Origin: an uncultured Clostridia bacterium | GTDB taxonomy: Bacteria; Bacillota; Clostridia; Christensenellales; Aristaeellaceae | Assembly (NCBI GenBank): GCA_934643825.1 | Contig: CAKUCW010000002.1 | Location: forward strand, 65,901-129,900 | Length of the DNA stretch: 64,000 nt | Direction of reading: 5' to 3' | In this document: piece by piece, positions 63,911 through 64,000 of the stretch | Layout of the letters: each line of letters begins with the position of its first letter | Position numbering within the stretch: the stretch's first letter is position 1 | Program-made: the position numbers and the translations under genes | The notes under the pieces: generated by a model | The model's database searches: none | What the model was told of the DNA's origin: nothing | What the model saw: the letters and a program-made list of their open reading frames with translations, nothing else

Positions 63911-64000
63911 ATGAGAAAACTGATTTGTTCGCTTCTGGCACTGACCCTCACCTGCACAGTGTTCTGGGTCAGCGCCGAAGAAAACCCGGTTCAAACCATT
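63911..64000 (+). CDS. N-terminus of a further secreted protein (runs off the window)
   Basis: ATG 63911 follows GAAAGGAAACGAGC and opens a frame that reaches the window end without a stop (30 codons). The visible part is a signal peptide (MRKLICSLLALTLTCTVFWV, then SA) followed by EENPVQT. Its start resembles those of the nearby CBM9-like and GH3 proteins, so the locus probably continues. The protein family cannot be told. Confidence 0.65.
   Translation, partial: MRKLICSLLALTLTCTVFWVSAEENPVQTI

Overview
The window reads as the chromosome of a spore-forming, GC-rich Firmicute, most likely a gut-type Clostridia (inference). The evidence is both subunits of dipicolinate synthase, a SpoIIIE/FtsK translocase, RNase J, YlbF, MltG, trigger factor and ClpP/ClpX, Shine-Dalgarno sites close to AAAGGAGG, frequent TTG and GTG starts, and sigma-A promoters of the extended -10 type. 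No rRNA, tRNA or CRISPR array was seen.

Layout. (1) 1-20.1 kb is housekeeping and sporulation core: dpaA-dpaB, a secreted DUF3298-like protein, spoIIIE, hisS-rseC-trxA, rnj, ylbF-mltG-U32 peptidase, a convergent large membrane protein of unknown function, then tig-clpP-clpX. Several gaps here carry a mosaic family of dispersed repeats in both orientations. (2) 20.3-21.7 kb holds a tandem 100-bp repeat and a MATE exporter. (3) About 21.7-30.6 kb is a decayed integrative mobilizable element of the Tn4451 type: tnpV, a small membrane protein, two minus-strand accessory genes, an intact large serine recombinase, a second recombinase broken by a stop codon and a frameshift, tnpW, a truncated ParM, a cluster of palindromes, a candidate oriT and a MobA/MobL relaxase.

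(4) 30.6-64 kb is one large carbohydrate and surface-polymer locus. A YesM-type histidine kinase (30.6-32.4 kb) and a YesN-type AraC response regulator (47.9-49.3 kb) lie on the minus strand. Between them runs a 12-gene plus-strand operon: CBM9-like protein, sugar-binding protein, GH3, two CUT1 permeases, GH3, MsmK-type ATPase, then an acyl/aminoacyl transfer module (carrier protein, DltA-like ligase, MBOAT acyltransferase, SGNH/DltD-like protein, second DltA-like ligase). Beyond the regulator follow monocistronic secreted genes (Cys-rich beta-helix, CBM9-like protein, three long GH3 enzymes with C-terminal CARDB-like domains), a VTC-DUF4956-CotH operon, and the start of another secreted protein that runs off the window.

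How it may work together (inference): the two-component system senses an extracellular glycan or envelope state and switches on secreted GH3 and binding proteins plus a sugar importer. The Dlt-like module would load an amino acid, and perhaps a second acid without an alpha-amino group, onto a carrier and pass it through the MBOAT protein to an exported or surface polymer. A recurring GGATTTTCC-like direct repeat with 22-bp spacing precedes several of these transcription units and is a candidate regulator site. The coupling of the importer/GH3 set with a two-ligase Dlt-like module in one operon is the most unusual system in the window.
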